Of a stretch of DNA of 13,429 bases, positions 1 through 6,825 are shown piece by piece. Location: the NCBI GenBank assembly GCA_964515555.1, contig CAZEVY010000131.1, positions 1 to 13,429 of the forward strand, given 5' to 3'. The notes beneath the pieces are model-generated. The model saw nothing but the letters and a program-made list of their open reading frames with translations, searched no databases and was not told the origin of the DNA. The DNA comes from CAZEVY01 sp964515555 (lineage in GTDB: Bacteria; Acidobacteriota; Terriglobia; Bryobacterales; Bryobacteraceae). Positions within the stretch are counted from its first letter, which is position 1. Each line of letters opens with the position of its first letter. Made by a program: the position numbers and the translations under genes.

Positions 1-15
1 ATCAACGTGCGCATG
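1..15 (-). CDS. Possible start of hpnK-like deacetylase (5 codons only)
   Basis: On the minus strand an ATG at 15 follows the stop of the upstream glycosyltransferase by 4 nt and reads M-R-T-L-(I or M) before the window ends. Five codons cannot identify a gene. However, hopanoid hpnI is often followed by hpnK, a YdjC/ChbG-type deacetylase whose N-terminus commonly reads like M-x-x-L-I-I-N-A-D-D-F-G, and these codons fit that pattern. The identification rests on gene order and is inference. Confidence 0.25.
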
Positions 16-19
16 TAGT

Positions 20-1183
20 TCAACGTATCACGAGACGAAAGCGTCCGTCCGGCTCCAGCGCGTAGCGCCGCCCGCGCCAGGCGATGGTGTTGCCGAAGAA
101 TCCCGCGACCCAGAAAACGAAACTCAGCATGTCCTGCAATGGGACCAGCCACCAGCGCCGCACGCACAGCGGGTCGGCGAGGACCCGCACGGTCGCGCGC
201 GCCGCGGCGAATCGCCCCACCAACGCGATAGCTCCCATCCACCACCACTCCGGCGCGGCGGCGACCGTGAGTATCGCAAGCGGAAGCGGATAGGTGAACA
301 ACTGCCCGGCGTAGCCCCACGGCCGCGACCGCCGCGTGCTGCGCGCCCATCGCAGCCGATGCGACATGTTGGCGCGAAACCCCTGGCTCCCGATGCGATG
401 CTCGATGACGTACGACGAGAGCCCCACGCCGATCCCCGCCTCGGCGGCGAACTGGCCCATCGCGAAGTCCTCGGCCAGGTAGTCCTTCAGCCGGTCGAAT
501 CCGCCGATGGCGTCGATGGCGCTGCGCTTCGCCGCGATGGTCGGCCCCACCGCGAATCGCATCCCCTCCACCAGCCGCGCGACCAGGATGCCTCCGAGGA
601 ACTCTGTGTTCATGCCGGCCGCCTCGAGCGCCGACCACAGGCTCTCGCCGGGCACGGCGCGATACGGGCAGGTCGTCACGCCGAGCTTAGGGTCGGCGGC
701 GAATTCCGAGGCGATCTCGCGGAGACAGCCGGGCGAGACGCGCACATCGCTGTCGGACATGACCCACAGATCGTGGCGCGCCTCGGCGGCCATGCACGCG
801 AGGCTGTAGACCTTGGCGTTCGGATACGGCGGCTCGCCGGTGACGAAGACACGCGCGGGTACGCTGGGATACTCGGCGATTAGCCTTCGGGCAACTGCGG
901 CGGCGGGGTCGTCGGCACGCTGCACCGCGAAGAGAATCTCGAAGTCCGGGTACTCCTGCAAAAACGAACTCCGCAGGTTCTCCTCGAGACCCTCGTCGAC
1001 CCCCGCGAGCGGGCGCATGATGGTGATCGGGCTGTCCAGAGCCGTCTCCCGCGCACCCGCCCCCCGATATCGCCACACTCCCACCACCACCAGCGCGCAA
1101 TACACGCACGAGCCGACCACCAGCAGCGCGAGCACCCAGGCCAACCTATAATGATCCGATATGCGCCGCCTCCTCGTCGTCAT
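20..1183 (-). CDS. hpnI: Ceramide glucosyltransferase-like GT (HpnI-type, GT21)
   Basis: Membrane glycosyltransferase of the ceramide glucosyltransferase family. In hopanoid-producing bacteria HpnI adds N-acetylglucosamine to bacteriohopanetetrol at the membrane. Residues counted from the ATG at 1183 (387 aa): an N-terminal hydrophobic anchor at about 14-36; the family start ITIMRPLAGVDEGLEENLRS at about 54-73; the D2 motif SDSDVR (D144, D146); the D3 motif AEDF (D239); the (Q/R)xxRW motif in HRLRW at 275-279; and C-terminal hydrophobic segments. All catalytic motifs are intact. The start is uncertain: the ATG at 1183 overlaps the divergent phosphatase gene by 23 bp, while TTG at 1144 or GTG at 1135 would place the anchor at the very N-terminus, as is usual in the family, and would avoid the overlap. 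The longer reading from 1291 is unlikely. A sphingolipid glucosyltransferase role cannot be excluded; the HpnI call leans on the possible hpnK start 4 nt downstream. Confidence 0.8.
   Translation of the reverse strand: MTTRRRRISDHYRLAWVLALLVVGSCVYCALVVVGVWRYRGAGARETALDSPITIMRPLAGVDEGLEENLRSSFLQEYPDFEILFAVQRADDPAAAVARRLIAEYPSVPARVFVTGEPPYPNAKVYSLACMAAEARHDLWVMSDSDVRVSPGCLREIASEFAADPKLGVTTCPYRAVPGESLWSALEAAGMNTEFLGGILVARLVEGMRFAVGPTIAAKRSAIDAIGGFDRLKDYLAEDFAMGQFAAEAGIGVGLSSYVIEHRIGSQGFRANMSHRLRWARSTRRSRPWGYAGQLFTYPLPLAILTVAAAPEWWWMGAIALVGRFAAARATVRVLADPLCVRRWWLVPLQDMLSFVFWVAGFFGNTIAWRGRRYALEPDGRFRLVIR
1147..1152 (+). promoter_or_regulatory. Perfect -10 box (TATAAT), leaderless-type promoter of the phosphatase gene
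   Basis: TATAAT stands out in GC-rich sequence and ends 8 nt before the ATG at 1161, so transcription would begin at or within a base or two of the start codon. I see no TTGACA-like -35 at the usual distance and no Shine-Dalgarno. The element lies within or next to the 5' end of the divergent glycosyltransferase gene. Confidence 0.6.
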
Positions 1184-2416
1184 CGCACTGTCGTTTGCCG
1201 TCTCCGCGCAGACGCGCCCGGCGCGCGCGAAAAACGTCATCCTCTTCCTCGGCGACGGCACCGGACCCTCCACCGTCAACGCCGCCAGCATCCACGGCTA
1301 CGGTGAACCGCGGTCGCTCTATATCCAGAACATGCCCGCCATCGGCCTCTCGGAGACGTCGGCCGCGTCGAACTGGGTGACCGACTCCGCCGCCGGCATG
1401 ACCGCCATCGTCACCGGCCAGAAGACCCACAACGGCGTCGTCTCGCAGGACTCCACGGCCGAGCGCAAGGTGAAGGACGGCAAGCCGCTCAAGACGATCC
1501 TCGAATACGCCGAGGAGCGCGGCCTCTCCACCGGCGTGGTCTCCAACTCTTCGATGGCCGACGCCACCCCCGCCGCCTGCTACGCGCACGCCAACGACCG
1601 CGGCATGACGGGCCCGATCTTCGCACAGGTGCTCACGCCCGGCTTCGGCGACGGCGTCGACGTCGTCATCGGCCCCGGACGCGGCGCGATTCTCAAAGCG
1701 ACGGCGGCGATGGGCATCGACCTCGCCGTCGAGCTTCCGAAGAAGAAGTTCGCGTNNNNNNNNNNNNNNNNNNNNNNNNNNNNNNNNNNNNNNNNNNNNN
1801 NNNNNNNNNNNNNNNNNNNNNNNNNNNNNNNNNNNNNNNNNNNNNNNNNNNNNNNACGGCGGCGATGGGCATCGACCTCGCCGTCGAGCTTCCGAAGAAG
1901 AAGTTCGCGTTTCTCGACAGCCTCGAGGCCCTCAGCACTCTCGACCCCAAGGCGTCGCGCGTGGTGGCGCTCTTCGACGGCGAGTTCGACCTCGCCGCCG
2001 CCGTCGACCACGCCATCCGGATTCTTTCGCGCAATCCGAAAGGGTTCTTCCTGATGGTGGAGTCAAACAACCACTCCAAAGACGTCAAGCAAACGCTCGA
2101 CCGCACGGTGACGTTCGACAGGATCATCCGCAAGGTCGCCGGACAGTTCAAACAGAACTCGCTCATCCTGTTTACGGCGGACCACTCCTACGATCTGCGC
2201 CTGCCGCGTGGCCCCAAGGGCTCGGAAATCGTGCCGCTGGTGAAGGTCGACGGCAGTCACTCGGCCGAGGAAGTGCTGGTCGCCGCCGAAGGGCCGGGAT
2301 CGACGGCGGTGCGCGGGATCTTCCCCAACACGCGGATTTTCCGGATCATGATGGACGCCTACGGCTGGCCGCCCGAGCCGCTAACGGCGCCCAAGGGCTC
2401 GGGCAAGGGGAAATGA
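1161..2416 (+). CDS. Secreted alkaline phosphatase, split by a false scaffold gap
   Basis: PhoA-type metal-dependent phosphomonoesterase, exported through an N-terminal signal peptide (about residues 1-17, ending VSAQT). The 100 N at 1756-1855 break the reading, but the 55 bases before and after the gap are identical. Dropping 155 nt (1756-1910) gives one in-frame ORF of 366 aa. Motifs in that reading: NVILFLGDGTG with metal ligand D32; TDSAAGMTA with nucleophile S76; ADATPAA (D134, T136) with H143 and R147, the latter matching the phosphate-binding Arg; TADH (D289, H290); and a late GSH (H315) followed by a typical C-terminus. The usual ExxxxD...H zinc block is replaced by a shorter ESNNHSKD at 249-256, so part of the metal site is unusual. 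Its own TATAAT element lies just upstream, and its last 36 bp overlap the convergent vapC. Confidence 0.88.
1701..1755 (+). repeat. 55-bp direct repeat, copy 1 (contig overlap at the gap)
   Basis: These 55 bases, ending exactly at the N run, are identical to 1856-1910 just after it. A perfect match abutting both gap edges marks an unmerged contig overlap rather than a biological duplication; 55 is also a common assembler k-mer length. Confidence 0.95.
1756..1855. other. Assembly gap (100 N)
   Basis: Exactly 100 N, the conventional length for a scaffold gap of unknown size. Because the flanks overlap by 55 bp and collapsing them restores an intact phosphatase ORF, the gap most likely contains no missing sequence. 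Confidence 0.97.
1856..1910 (+). repeat. 55-bp direct repeat, copy 2 (contig overlap at the gap)
   Basis: Second copy of the 55-bp flank, starting on the first base after the N run and identical to 1701-1755. The phosphatase reading continues directly from the end of this copy. Confidence 0.95.
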
Positions 2417-2827
2417 GAGCTTCAGGCCGGGGAATCGCGTAAAGTCGCGGTCGTTGGTGGCGAGCGTCGCGCCGTGCTCGATGGCAAGCGCGGCCAGGTG
2501 AGCGTCGGTGACCAGCGGCCCTCGGACTTGGGCTTCGGGGAGCAATCGGCTGAGGATCGTCCAGTGACGCTCTCCGGGATTCAGGATGCCGGCATTGGGA
2601 CAGTCGAGCAGTTTGCTCAAATGGGCCACGGACGTTTCTACGGTCATGGCGCTTCCTTCCATGCGTGGATTGGTGGTGATGCGCAGAAACGCAATCGCCA
2701 CCACCCATGCGATGCGCACGGCGGATTCGGAAGCGACAACACCTTCGAGCCAACGCCGCGCCTCCGGATACTGTGGCGCTCGAAGGCTATGGGCGTAGAT
2801 GAGCAGGTTCGCGTCGATGAGGATCAT
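2381..2827 (-). CDS. vapC: VapC-family PIN-domain toxin (putative ribonuclease)
   Basis: A 148-aa PIN-domain protein, probably the Mg-dependent RNase toxin of a type II toxin-antitoxin pair. The start at 2827 is chosen because the protein then opens MILIDANLLIYAHS, the usual PIN N-terminus with acidic D5, and because its ATG overlaps the antitoxin stop by 4 nt. Further acidic residues are D108 in TDAHLAALA and D126/D128 in TNDRDF. The usual mid-domain Glu position reads AIAFLRITTNPRM, a form I associate with one VapC subfamily that lacks Glu there, so I do not read it as inactivation. The 3' end overlaps the convergent phosphatase gene by 36 bp. Upstream in-frame codons would run back into the antitoxin gene and are rejected as the start. 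Confidence 0.88.
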   Translation of the reverse strand: MILIDANLLIYAHSLRAPQYPEARRWLEGVVASESAVRIAWVVAIAFLRITTNPRMEGSAMTVETSVAHLSKLLDCPNAGILNPGERHWTILSRLLPEAQVRGPLVTDAHLAALAIEHGATLATNDRDFTRFPGLKLSFPLARALGRR

Positions 2828-3069
2828 CGCCGCATCGGGCCTTCCAACTCGTCCAGCAACTCCTCGATATTGTCGAAGGTCCAACCCGGCGGAGGACCGA
2901 AGTCGTGCGGCGTCACGGTGTAGGGCTTGTTGGGCGGGACCTTGCGCTGCGCCTCCAAGCCGATTCGGAGCGCCTCGTTCACCGCTTCCTTGAACGACGT
3001 GCCGGTCTTGCGCCGCTGGGCGTCCAGCTCGGCTCGCACGTCCTCGTCCAAGCTGATGGTGGTTCGCAC
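2824..3069 (-). CDS. vapB: VapB-type ribbon-helix-helix antitoxin
   Basis: An 81-aa protein starting with GTG, directly upstream of vapC with a 4-nt overlap. The N-terminus MRTTISLDEDVRAELDA followed by TGTSFKEAVNEALRIGL (about residues 23-39) is a typical ribbon-helix-helix DNA-binding fold. The C-terminal half (about 45-80, with PPGWTFDNIEELLDELEG) would be the segment that binds and blocks the toxin. Such antitoxins usually repress their own promoter together with the toxin; an inverted repeat upstream (3076-3093) could be the operator. Confidence 0.85.
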   Translation of the reverse strand: MRTTISLDEDVRAELDAQRRKTGTSFKEAVNEALRIGLEAQRKVPPNKPYTVTPHDFGPPPGWTFDNIEELLDELEGPMRR

Positions 3070-3075
3070 ATCTTT

Positions 3076-3093
3076 ATGCTATCTTAGGAGCAT
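3076..3093 (-). promoter_or_regulatory. Inverted repeat and -10-like region upstream of vapB (candidate operator)
   Basis: ATGCT-N8-AGCAT forms a 5-bp inverted repeat starting 6 nt upstream of the vapB GTG. On the minus strand TAAGAT (3086 to 3081) or TAGCAT (3081 to 3076) could act as the -10, so a bound VapBC complex would cover the promoter. A second palindrome, CATCATGATG, lies beside it at 3091-3100. The arrangement fits autoregulation, but the arms are short. Confidence 0.4.
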
Positions 3094-3125
3094 CATGATG
3101 CGCAATCTCCCGCGGCCACCTGGGT

Positions 3126-3131
3126 TATAAT
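3126..3131 (+). promoter_or_regulatory. Perfect -10 box (TATAAT), leaderless-type promoter of the cytochrome operon
   Basis: TATAAT ends 8 nt before the ATG at 3140, the same spacing as in front of the phosphatase gene. No Shine-Dalgarno is present between box and start, and no clear -35 is visible. It would drive the three overlapping genes from 3140 to 8966. Confidence 0.65.
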
Positions 3132-3139
3132 TCGTTTCG

Positions 3140-4483
3140 ATGTTCCGAGGCGCTTGGCTTCTCGTCGCCGTGCTCCCCCTCTGCGCCCAGACTCCCGTCA
3201 GCTTCCACAAGGAGATCCGCCCGATCCTCGCCCTTCAGTGCGCCGCATGCCACCAGCCCGCGAGCCGCCAGGCAGACCTCCTCCTCACCTCTTACGATGA
3301 GATGAAGAAGGGCGGCCGAAAAGGTCCCGCCTTCGTCGCCGGCAAGCCCGACGAGAGCCTGCTCGTCCAATACCTCACCGGCGCCCTCAAGCCGCAGATG
3401 CCCTTCGGCGGAAAACCCCTCGCCGACCCCCAGGTCGACCTTTTCCGCCGCTGGATTCGCGAGGGCGCGCTCGACGACACGCCCTCCGGCGCCGCCACCG
3501 CCACCGCCGAGCGTCGGCCCGTCGCCTACAAAGCGCCGCCGATGATCACCGCCATCGCCTTCTCCCCGGATGGGCGCACGGTCGCCGTGCCGGGCTATCA
3601 CGAGATACTGCTCGTCGATCGCGAAGGCAAGCTCCAGGCGCGGCTCCCGGGTCTCTCCTCGCGCATCCACTCCCTGGCCTTCACGCCCGACGGCGCGACC
3701 CTGGTCGCCACCGGCGGCGACCCCGCTCGTTTCGGCGAGGTGCAGATCTGGGACGTCGCCCTCCGCAAGCCGCGGCACTCGATCGTCGTTTCGAGCGACA
3801 CGCTGTTCGGCGGATCGCTCTCGCCCGACGGAAAGTTCCTCGCCGCCGGCGCGCCCGACAAGGCCATCCGCGTCTTCGACGTCGCCGCGGGCAAGGAGAT
3901 TCGACGCATGGATCACCACGAGGACTGGGTCTTCGGCACGGTCTTCGGCGTCGACGGCAAGCGACTGGTCTCGGTCGGCCGCGACCGCGCCGCCAAGCTC
4001 AGCGACCTCGCGACCGGCCGCTTCGTCGAGAACGTCAACCTGCTGCGCGAGCCTCTCGCCGCCGTGGCCCGGCATCCGAAGAAGGACTGGATCGTCGTCG
4101 GCGGCCAGGAGCGCGTGCCGTATCTTTATCGCATGGACCGCCCGCGCGGCATGCGCATCGCCGACGATTCCACGCTCATCCAGAAGTACGAGCGCCAGGA
4201 CGGGCCGATCCTCGCGGTCGCCGTGAGTCCGGATGGAGCGCGCATCGCGGTCGGCAGCGAGGCGGGCGATGTGCGCATCTACGAGGCGGAGACCGGCAAA
4301 CTCCTCGGACGATGCCGCGGGCACAGCGGCGGAATCTACGCCGTCGAGTTCACGCCCGACGGCGCGCATCTGGCGGCCGGCGGCTTCGACGGCGTCCTGC
4401 GGTGGTACGACATGACGGGCGCCCTCGCGCGCGAATTCGTCCCTGCCCCTGTGGAGGGCAAGACCGTGGCGGTGCGCCAATGA
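3140..4483 (+). CDS. Secreted c-type heme protein with seven-bladed WD40-like propeller
   Basis: A 447-aa exported protein, first gene of a three-gene operon. A signal peptide covers about 1-17 (VLPLCAQ). A planctomycete-type cytochrome c domain spans about 20-115, with heme motif CAACH (C34, C37, H38) and a likely distal ligand M87 in PQMPFGG. The rest, about 135-424, is built of repeats with recurring F-S/T-P-D-G turns and W/Y/F-D ends; I count seven blades (near 135-160, 175-206, 222-248, 262-290, 305-332, 355-382, 397-424), a complete propeller. The cytochrome-plus-propeller layout is common in Planctomycetes and Acidobacteria and has no established substrate; electron transfer to or from a partner docked on the propeller is a reasonable inference. 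Its stop overlaps the next start (ATGA), implying translational coupling. Confidence 0.85.
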   Translation: MFRGAWLLVAVLPLCAQTPVSFHKEIRPILALQCAACHQPASRQADLLLTSYDEMKKGGRKGPAFVAGKPDESLLVQYLTGALKPQMPFGGKPLADPQVDLFRRWIREGALDDTPSGAATATAERRPVAYKAPPMITAIAFSPDGRTVAVPGYHEILLVDREGKLQARLPGLSSRIHSLAFTPDGATLVATGGDPARFGEVQIWDVALRKPRHSIVVSSDTLFGGSLSPDGKFLAAGAPDKAIRVFDVAAGKEIRRMDHHEDWVFGTVFGVDGKRLVSVGRDRAAKLSDLATGRFVENVNLLREPLAAVARHPKKDWIVVGGQERVPYLYRMDRPRGMRIADDSTLIQKYERQDGPILAVAVSPDGARIAVGSEAGDVRIYEAETGKLLGRCRGHSGGIYAVEFTPDGAHLAAGGFDGVLRWYDMTGALAREFVPAPVEGKTVAVRQ

Positions 4484-6825
4484 AGACCATCCTCCTTCTC
4501 ACTCTCGCCGCGGCCGCCTCGGCCGCGCCCGTCATCCGCGACCTCTCGCCGCACGGCGCGCAGCGCGGCAAGACCATCAAGATCACGCTCAAGGGCGACG
4601 GCCTCACGCCCGGCGCAGAGATACGAACCACGCTTCCTGCCGGCATTTCGCGGCTCACGCCTCCCAAGGACGCGCCGCGCCCCGAGTCCGAACTTCCCTT
4701 CCTGGTCGAAATCCGCAAGGACGCGCCCATCGGCCTCTACCCGATCCGGCTCGTCACCGGCGACGGCATCTCGAACGTGATGCTCTTCGCCGTCGGCGAC
4801 CTTCCGGAAGTCGACGAGATCGAGGTGCAGAATCCGAAAGCCGAGAACGGCACGACCCGGGAAGCCCAGCCCATCTCGACGCCCGCGGTCGTCAACGGCG
4901 AGCTCTCGCCCGCCGACATCGACGTCTACAGCTTCACGGCCAAGGCCGGCGAGAAGCTCGTCTTCGAGGTGGAGGCGCGCCGCGCGGGATCGGCGGTCGA
5001 CGCCGCCCTCGCGATCCTCGACGCCGCCGGAAAGGTGATTGCGCGCAACGACGACGGCCTCGCCACCGACGTGGACCCGCGCTTCGAGTTCGCCTTCGCC
5101 CGCGCCGGACAATACTTCGTCCGCATTCACGACTCCAAGTACTCCGACCAGGCGCAGAACTTCTACCGTCTCAGGATCGGCTCCTATCCTTACGCCGAAA
5201 CCATGTTCCCGCTGGGCGCGCGGCGCGGCGAGACCGTCGACGTCACGCTGGCGGGCGGCAACCTGGCGCAGCCGGTGAAAGTGCGCGTCGACGCCTCCGG
5301 CAAGGGCCGCTACGTCCCGGTCGCGCTGCCCGGGTCGCTGTCGATGCCGCTCCCATTCGTCGTCGCCGACCGGCCCGAGTCATTCGAGCCCGAGGCGGCG
5401 GGTCCGCACGCGCTCGCCGAAGGCGCCGTCATGAACGGGCGCATCGCGAAGCCCGGCGAGGCCGATCGCTACCGCGTCGCCGTGCGGCCCGGCGAACACT
5501 GGATGTTCGAGGTCGAAGCCGCGTCGCTCGGGACCTCGCAGCTGGACGCACTCGTCACCGTCTACGACGCCTCCGGCAAGAAGCTCGCCTCCCGCGACGA
5601 CATCGGCGCGCCCGATCCGGCGCTGCCGCTGCGGATTCCCGAAGGCGTCCGGGAAGTGACCGTCGCCGTCGAGGATCTGCTCGGGCGCGGCGGCGCGGGC
5701 TTCGGTTATCGCCTGCTCGCCCTGCGCCAGCCCGCCGACTTCACGCTCGATCTCGCGACGCCGTTCGTCAACGTGCCCGCGGGCGGGGCGGCGCAGGTTG
5801 TGGTCTCCATGCAGCGTCGCGGATACGACGGCCCGGTGCGCCTGCTGATTCCGAATCTCCCGGCGGGCTTCCAGGTCCACGGCGGCGACGTGCCGTCGGA
5901 GGCTGCGGCCCAGAGCTTCAACAATGACAACGCCGGATTCCGCACGGCGCGCGGCGTGGTGACCATTTCCGCTCCGGAGGACGCCTCCGCCGATCCGCTC
6001 GATCTCCGGGTGGTGGGAATCGCCGACACGCCCGAAGGCCGCATCGAGCGCACCGCGCGCGGCCCCGGCATGGTGGTCGCCGTGCGCGGCCTGCGCCAGC
6101 GCGCCTTCACCGCGCCCTGGCTCGACATGGCGCTGCCGATGGCCGTCGCGCGCCGTGTGCCCGCGAAACTCTCGGCGGGCTCCGAGCTGATCCGCATGTC
6201 GCAGGGCTTCGAGTACACGATGAACTACCGCATCGATCGCGCCGCGGGCTCACGCCTCATCGGCCGAATCCGAAATCAGCAGGTCGGCGGCGTGGGCAAC
6301 ATCCGCATCCTGCAAGGTCCGCCGGGCAGGACTCCCGATCAGGGCGCGATCCTCGTGAGCACCAACTTCGACTCGCCCGTCACCGCCTTCAACATGCTCC
6401 TCGAGGCCACCGTCGAAGGCCCCGACGGCAAACAGTCCACCGTCACCGCGCCGTTGATCCGCGTGGAGATCGTGCAGGGCTTCCAGGTGCATCTCGATCG
6501 CGCCGCCGTCGAGATCGCGCCCGGCGGAAAGGTCGAGCTGCGCGGGACCATCTATCGCGAGCCCACCTTCCAGGGCGGCGTCGTCCAGGTGCGCGTGCAG
6601 GATCTGCCCGACGGTCTCCGCTGCGCCGACGTCGACGTGGCCGCCGATCGGCGCGAGTTCGTCCTCGCCTGTGAGGCCACGGCCTCCGCGCCCGCGGGCA
6701 CGCACGAAATTCGACTGGCGGCGGCCGCCCCCGACACCGGCCGCGCCAACGCCAAGGACACTTACAAGATTCCCGATGTCGCCGCGAAGCTCGTGGTCGC
6801 CGGGGAAAGAAAGGCCTCCCGGTGA
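4480..6825 (+). CDS. Large exported all-beta protein with IPT-like and two PPC domains
   Basis: A 781-aa protein whose ATG at 4480 overlaps the preceding stop; this start gives a clean signal peptide (MKTILLLTLAAAASAA), whereas an upstream in-frame start does not. Domains: an IPT/TIG-like beta sandwich at about 17-105; a first PPC (bacterial pre-peptidase C-terminal) domain at about 138-234, with DIDVYSFTAKAGEKLVFEVE and an ARNDDG turn; a second PPC domain at about 316-416, with EADRYRVAVRPGEHWMFEVE and SRDD; then roughly 365 residues of beta-rich sequence I cannot assign. No catalytic motif is visible. PPC domains are usually carbohydrate- or protein-binding accessory modules, so a binding or scaffold role between the two heme proteins is inferred. 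It overlaps the next gene by GTGA. Confidence 0.8.
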   Translation: MKTILLLTLAAAASAAPVIRDLSPHGAQRGKTIKITLKGDGLTPGAEIRTTLPAGISRLTPPKDAPRPESELPFLVEIRKDAPIGLYPIRLVTGDGISNVMLFAVGDLPEVDEIEVQNPKAENGTTREAQPISTPAVVNGELSPADIDVYSFTAKAGEKLVFEVEARRAGSAVDAALAILDAAGKVIARNDDGLATDVDPRFEFAFARAGQYFVRIHDSKYSDQAQNFYRLRIGSYPYAETMFPLGARRGETVDVTLAGGNLAQPVKVRVDASGKGRYVPVALPGSLSMPLPFVVADRPESFEPEAAGPHALAEGAVMNGRIAKPGEADRYRVAVRPGEHWMFEVEAASLGTSQLDALVTVYDASGKKLASRDDIGAPDPALPLRIPEGVREVTVAVEDLLGRGGAGFGYRLLALRQPADFTLDLATPFVNVPAGGAAQVVVSMQRRGYDGPVRLLIPNLPAGFQVHGGDVPSEAAAQSFNNDNAGFRTARGVVTISAPEDASADPLDLRVVGIADTPEGRIERTARGPGMVVAVRGLRQRAFTAPWLDMALPMAVARRVPAKLSAGSELIRMSQGFEYTMNYRIDRAAGSRLIGRIRNQQVGGVGNIRILQGPPGRTPDQGAILVSTNFDSPVTAFNMLLEATVEGPDGKQSTVTAPLIRVEIVQGFQVHLDRAAVEIAPGGKVELRGTIYREPTFQGGVVQVRVQDLPDGLRCADVDVAADRREFVLACEATASAPAGTHEIRLAAAAPDTGRANAKDTYKIPDVAAKLVVAGERKASR

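Noticed and set aside
1184..1291. 36-residue N-terminal extension of the glycosyltransferase (start at 1291)
   Set aside because: It would overlap the divergent phosphatase coding region by 131 bp, adds no family-like sequence and has no ribosome site.
1701..1910. 55-bp direct repeat as a real tandem duplication or attachment site
   Set aside because: Both copies abut the N run exactly and collapsing them restores the reading frame, which fits an assembly overlap far better than biology.
2828..2884. 19-residue N-terminal extension of the VapC toxin
   Set aside because: PIN proteins start at the MILIDAN-type segment; the ATG at 2827 gives that start and a 4-nt overlap with the antitoxin stop.
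4312..4479. Upstream extension of the PPC protein into the propeller gene
   Set aside because: The added 56 residues are Arg-rich and shadow the propeller coding frame; the ATG at 4480 gives a clean signal peptide and a standard ATGA overlap.
3125..4480. 451-codon open frame on the minus strand opposite the heme-propeller gene
   Set aside because: Its sequence is low-complexity, rich in Arg/Gly/Ala/Asp/Glu, with no recognisable domain, and it mirrors a gene with clear motifs. Long antisense frames are expected in GC-rich coding DNA.
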